Assembly (NCBI GenBank): GCA_964019165.1
Contig: OZ025287.1
Coordinates: 3,695,639-3,759,638, forward strand
Direction: 5' to 3'
Length of the DNA: 64,000 nucleotides
Origin: Mastigias papua
Taxonomy: Eukaryota; Cnidaria; Scyphozoa; Rhizostomeae; Mastigiidae
A program made the translations under genes and the position numbers. The notes below the pieces were generated by a model. It was not told the DNA's origin. It saw only the letters and a list, made by a program, of their open reading frames with translations, and searched no databases. This document shows, in pieces, positions 59,865 to 64,000 of the stretch (position 1 is its first letter; each line of letters begins with the position of its first letter).

Positions 59865-62800
59865 ATGCCTCATTTTCATCACTTTTCAATCTGCAATCTA
59901 GATCAATCAATTACTAATTTGGTCATTTTTCACCAAAATACCAAGGCTATAGCCTTACTTTTTGGCCAAAAATGCCTCATTTTCATCACTTTTCAATCTG
60001 CAATCAAAATCACTCAATTTCAAATTTGGTCATTTTTCACCAAAATACCAAGGCTATAGCCTTACCTTTTGGCCAAAAATGCCTCATTTTCATCACTTTT
60101 CAATCTGCAATCAAAATCAATCAATTTCAAATTTGGTCATTTGTCACCAAAATACCAAGGCTATAGCCTTACTTTTTGGCCAAAAATGCCTCATTTTCAT
60201 CACTTTTCAATCTGCAATCAAAATCAATCAATTTCAAATTTGGTCATTTGTCACCAAAATACTAAGGATATAGCCTTACTTTTTGGCCAAAAATGCCTCA
60301 TTTTCATCACTTTTCAATCTGCAATCAACATCAATCAATTTCAAATTTGGTCATTTGTCACCAAAATACCAAGGCTATAGCCTTACTTTTTGGCCAAAAA
60401 TGCCTCATTTTCATCACTTTTCAATCTGCAATCAAAATCAATCAATTTCAAATTTGGTCATTTGTCACCAAAATACCAAGGCTATAGCCTTACTTTTTGG
60501 CCAAAAATGCCTCATTTTCATCACTTTTCAATCTGCAATCAAAATCAATCAATTTCAAATTTGGTCATTTATCACCAAAATACCAAGGCTATAGCCTTAC
60601 GTTTTGGCCAAAAATGCCTCATTTTCATCACTTTTCAATCTGCAATCAAAATCAATCAATTTCAAAGTTGGTCATTTGTCACCAAAATACCAAGGCTATA
60701 GCCTTACCTTTTGGCCAAAAATGCCTCATTTTCATCACTTTTCAATCTGCAATCAAAATCAATCAATTTCAAATTTGGTCATTTGTCACCAAAATACCAA
60801 GGCTATAGCCTTACTTTTTGGCCAAAAATGCCTCATTTTCATCACTTTTCAATCTGCAATCAACATCAATCAATTTCAAATTTGGCCATTTGTCACCAAA
60901 CTACCAAGGCTATAGCCTTACGTTTTGGCCAAAAATGCCTCATTGTCATCACTTTTCAATCTGCAATCAACATCAATCAATTTCAACGTTGGTCATTTGT
61001 CACCAAAATACCAAGGCTATAGCCTTACTTTTTGGCCAAAAATGCCTCATTTTCATCACTTTTCAATCTGCAATCAAAATCAATCAATTTCAAATTTGGT
61101 CATTTGTCACCAAAATACCAAGGCTATAGCCTTACGTTTTGGCCAAAAATGCCTCATTTTCATCACTTTTCAATCTGCAATCAAAATCAATCAATTTCAA
61201 ATTTGGTCATTTTTCACCAAAATACCAAGGCTATAGCCTTACGTTTTGGCCACAAATGCCTCATTTTCATCACTTTTCAATCTGCAATCAAAATCAATCA
61301 ATTTCAAATTTGGTCATTTGTCACCAAAATACCAAGGCTATAGCCTTACTTTTTGGCCAAAAATGCCTCATTTTCATCACTTTTCAATCTGCAATCAAAA
61401 TCAATCAATTTCAAATGTGGTCATTTGTCACCAATATACCAAGGCTATAGCCTTACTTTTTGGCCAAAAATGCCTCATTTTCATCACTTTTCAATCTGCA
61501 ATCAAAATCAATCAATTTTAACGTTGGTCATTTGTCACAAAAATACCAAGGCTATAGGCTTACTTTTTGGCCAAAAATGCCTCATTTTCATCACTTTTCA
61601 ATCTGCAATCAAAATCAATCAATTTCAAAGTTGGTCATTTGTCACCAAAATACCAAGGCTATAGCCTTACGTTTTGGCCAAAAATGCCTCATTTTCATCA
61701 CTTTTCAATCTGCAATCAAAATCAATCAATTTCAAATTTGGTCATTTGTCACCAAAATACTAAGGATATAGCCTTACTTTTTGGCCAAAAATGCCTCATT
61801 TTCATCACTTTTCAATCTGCAATCAACATCAATCAATTTCAAATTTGGTCATTTGTCACCAAAATACCAAGGCTATAGCCTTACTTTTTGGCCAAAAATG
61901 CCTCATTTTCATCACTTTTCAATCTGCAATCAAAATCAATCAATTTCAACGTTGGTCATTTGTCACCAAAATACCAAGGCTATAGCCTTACTTTTTGGCC
62001 AAAAATGCCTTATGTTCATCACTTTTCAATCTGCAATCAAAATCAATCAATTTCAAAGTTGGTCACTTGTCACCAAAATACCAAGGCTATAGCCTTACTT
62101 TTTGGCCAAAAATGCCTCATTTTCATCACTTTTCAATCTGCAATCAAAATCAATCAATTTCAAATTTGGTCATTTGTCACCAAAATACCAAGGCTATAGC
62201 CTTACCTTTTGGCCAAAAATGCCTCATTTTCATCACTTTTCAATCTGCAATCAACATCAATCAATTTCAAATTTGGCCATTTGTCACCAAACTACCAAGG
62301 CTATAGCCTTACGTTTTGGCCAAAAATGCCTCATTGTCATCACTTTTCAATCTGCAATCAACATCAATCAATGTCAACGTTGGTCATTTGTCACCAAAAT
62401 ACCAAGGCTATAGCCTTACTTTTTGGCCACAAATGCCTCATTTTCATCACTTTTCAATCTGCAATCAACATCAATCAATTTCAAATTTGGCCATTTGTCA
62501 CCAAACTACCAAGGCTATAGCCTTACGTTTTGGCCAAAAATGCCTCATTTTCATCACTTTTCAATCTGCAATCAACATCAATCAATTTCAAATTTGGTCA
62601 TTTGTCACCAAAATACCAAGGCTATAGCCTTACTTTTTGGCCAAAAATGCCTCATTTTCATCACTTTTCAATCTGCAATCAACATCAATCAATTTCAAAT
62701 TTGGTCATTTGTCACCAAACTACCAAGGCTATAGCCTTACGATTTGGCCAAAAATGCCTTATGTTCATCACTTTTCAATCTGCAATCAAAATCAATCAAT

Positions 62801-64000
62801 TTCAAATTTGGTCATTTGTCACCAAAATACCAAGGCTATAGCCTTACTTTTTGGCCAAAAGTGCCTCAATTTCATCACTTTTCAATCTGCAATCAAAATC
62901 AATCAATTTCAAATGTGGTCATTTGTCACCAACATACCAAGACTATAGCCTTACTTTTTGGCCACAAATGCCTCATTTTCATCACTTTTCAATCTGCAAT
63001 CAAAATCAATCAATTTCAACGTTGGTCATTTGTCACCAAAATACCAAGGCTATAGCCTTACTTTTTGGCCAAAAATGCCTCATTTTCATCACTTTTCAAT
63101 CTGCAATCAACATCAATCAATTTCAAATTTGGTCATTTGTCACCAAAATACCAAGGCTATAGCCTTACTTTTTCGCCAAAAGTGCCTCATGTTCATCACT
63201 TTTCAATCTGCAATCAAAATCAATCAATTTCAAAGTTGGTCATTTGTCACCAAAATACTAAGGCTATAGCCTTACTTTTTGGCCAAAAATGCCTCATTTT
63301 CATCACTTTTAAATCTGCAATCAACATCAATCAATTTCAAATTTGGTCATTTGTCACCAAAATACCAAGGCTATAGCCTTACTTTTTCGCCAAAAGTGCC
63401 TCATGTTCATCACTTTTCAATCTGCAATCAAAATCAATCAATTTCAAAGTTGGTCATTTGTCACCAAAATACCAAGGCTATAGCCTTACTTTTTGGCCAA
63501 AAATGCCTCATTTTCATCACTTTTAAATCTGCAATCAACATCAATCAATTTCAAATTTGGTCATTTGTCACCAAAATACCAAGGCTATAGCCTTACGATT
63601 TGGCCAAAAATGCCTTATGTTCATCACTTTTCAATCTGCAATCAAAATCAATCAATTTCAAAGTTGGTCATTTGTCACCAAAATACCAAGGCTATAGCCT
63701 TACTTTGTGGCCAAAAATGCCTCATTTTCATCACTTTTCAATCTGCAATCAACATCAATCATTTTTAAATTTGGTCATTTGTCACCAAAATACCATGGCT
63801 ATAGCCTTACTTTTTGGCCAAAAATGCCTCATTTTCATCACTTTTCAATCTGCAATCAAAATCAATCAATTTCAAATTTGGTCATTTGCCACCAAAATAC
63901 CAAGGCTATAGCCTTACTTTTTGGCCAAAAATGCCTCATTTTCATCACTTTTCAATCTGCAATCAACATCAATCAATTTCAAAGTTGGTCATTTGTCACC
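59865..64000 (+). repeat. 107 bp satellite array, about 38-39 units, running off the window
   Basis: Head-to-tail units of 107 bp start ATGCCTCATTTTCATCACTT and contain CAATCTGCAATCAA, GGTCATTTGTCACC and CCAAGGCTATAGCCTTAC, ending TTTTTGGCCAAAA. Most differences fall at a few sites: AAAATC or ACATC after CAATCA, AAATTTGG or AAAGTTGG or AACGTTGG, and TTACTTT, TTACGTT or TTACCTT. Each unit has the perfect 14 bp palindrome AAGGCTATAGCCTT. Since 107 is not a multiple of three, the 103-codon open frames spanning three units each are by-products of the repeat. Confidence 0.97.

Noticed and set aside
59865..64000. Thirty-odd overlapping 103-codon open frames with nearly identical proteins
   Set aside because: They arise because the 107 bp unit has a stop in only one frame per unit and 107 is not divisible by three. 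Each frame crosses three units and stops at the same CTATAG. No start context, splice logic or codon preference supports coding.

Overview
The window is nuclear DNA from an invertebrate animal. It is AT-rich, its genes are split by long GT-AG introns, and it is full of microsatellites, LINE and MITE fragments and tRNA-derived repeats. A YxCC-type nicotinic receptor subunit, a SHANK-type SAM domain and a PH+PTB docking protein all point to Metazoa. A cnidarian or another aquatic invertebrate is my best guess, but nothing in the sequence settles the phylum.

Layout. 1-2036 (+): the last three visible exons of a SHANK-family postsynaptic scaffold, ending in its SAM domain. 2037-8818: non-coding. 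8819-20420 (+): a six-exon nicotinic acetylcholine receptor alpha-type subunit (531 codons in my model), with intact Cys-loop, vicinal cysteines and four membrane segments. 20421-37466: no confident gene; LINE pieces, inverted repeats, tRNA-like SINEs and minisatellites. 37471-40275: a 2.8 kb DNA transposon with 21 bp terminal inverted repeats, flanked by TTAA, carrying a Kolobok/Mutator-like transposase broken by one in-frame TAG. 40471-46997 (-): a phase-consistent six-exon gene model whose product I do not recognise. 47413-58194 (+): a DOK/IRS-type docking protein with an N-terminal PH domain, a PTB domain and a long proline/serine-rich tail. 59865-64000: a 107 bp satellite array of about 38-39 units that runs off the window, preceded by about 500 bp of decayed units.

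How the genes may relate. SHANK scaffolds, nicotinic receptors and DOK-family adaptors (vertebrate DOK7 promotes receptor clustering through MuSK) all act at synapses in vertebrates. Finding all three within 58 kb is suggestive, but I cannot tell functional clustering from chance. I found no prokaryotic-type system, CRISPR array or rRNA. The most unusual structures are the satellite with its internal block duplication, the TTAA-flanked transposon, a near-perfect 313 bp palindrome, and a repeat family tied to trinucleotide microsatellites.
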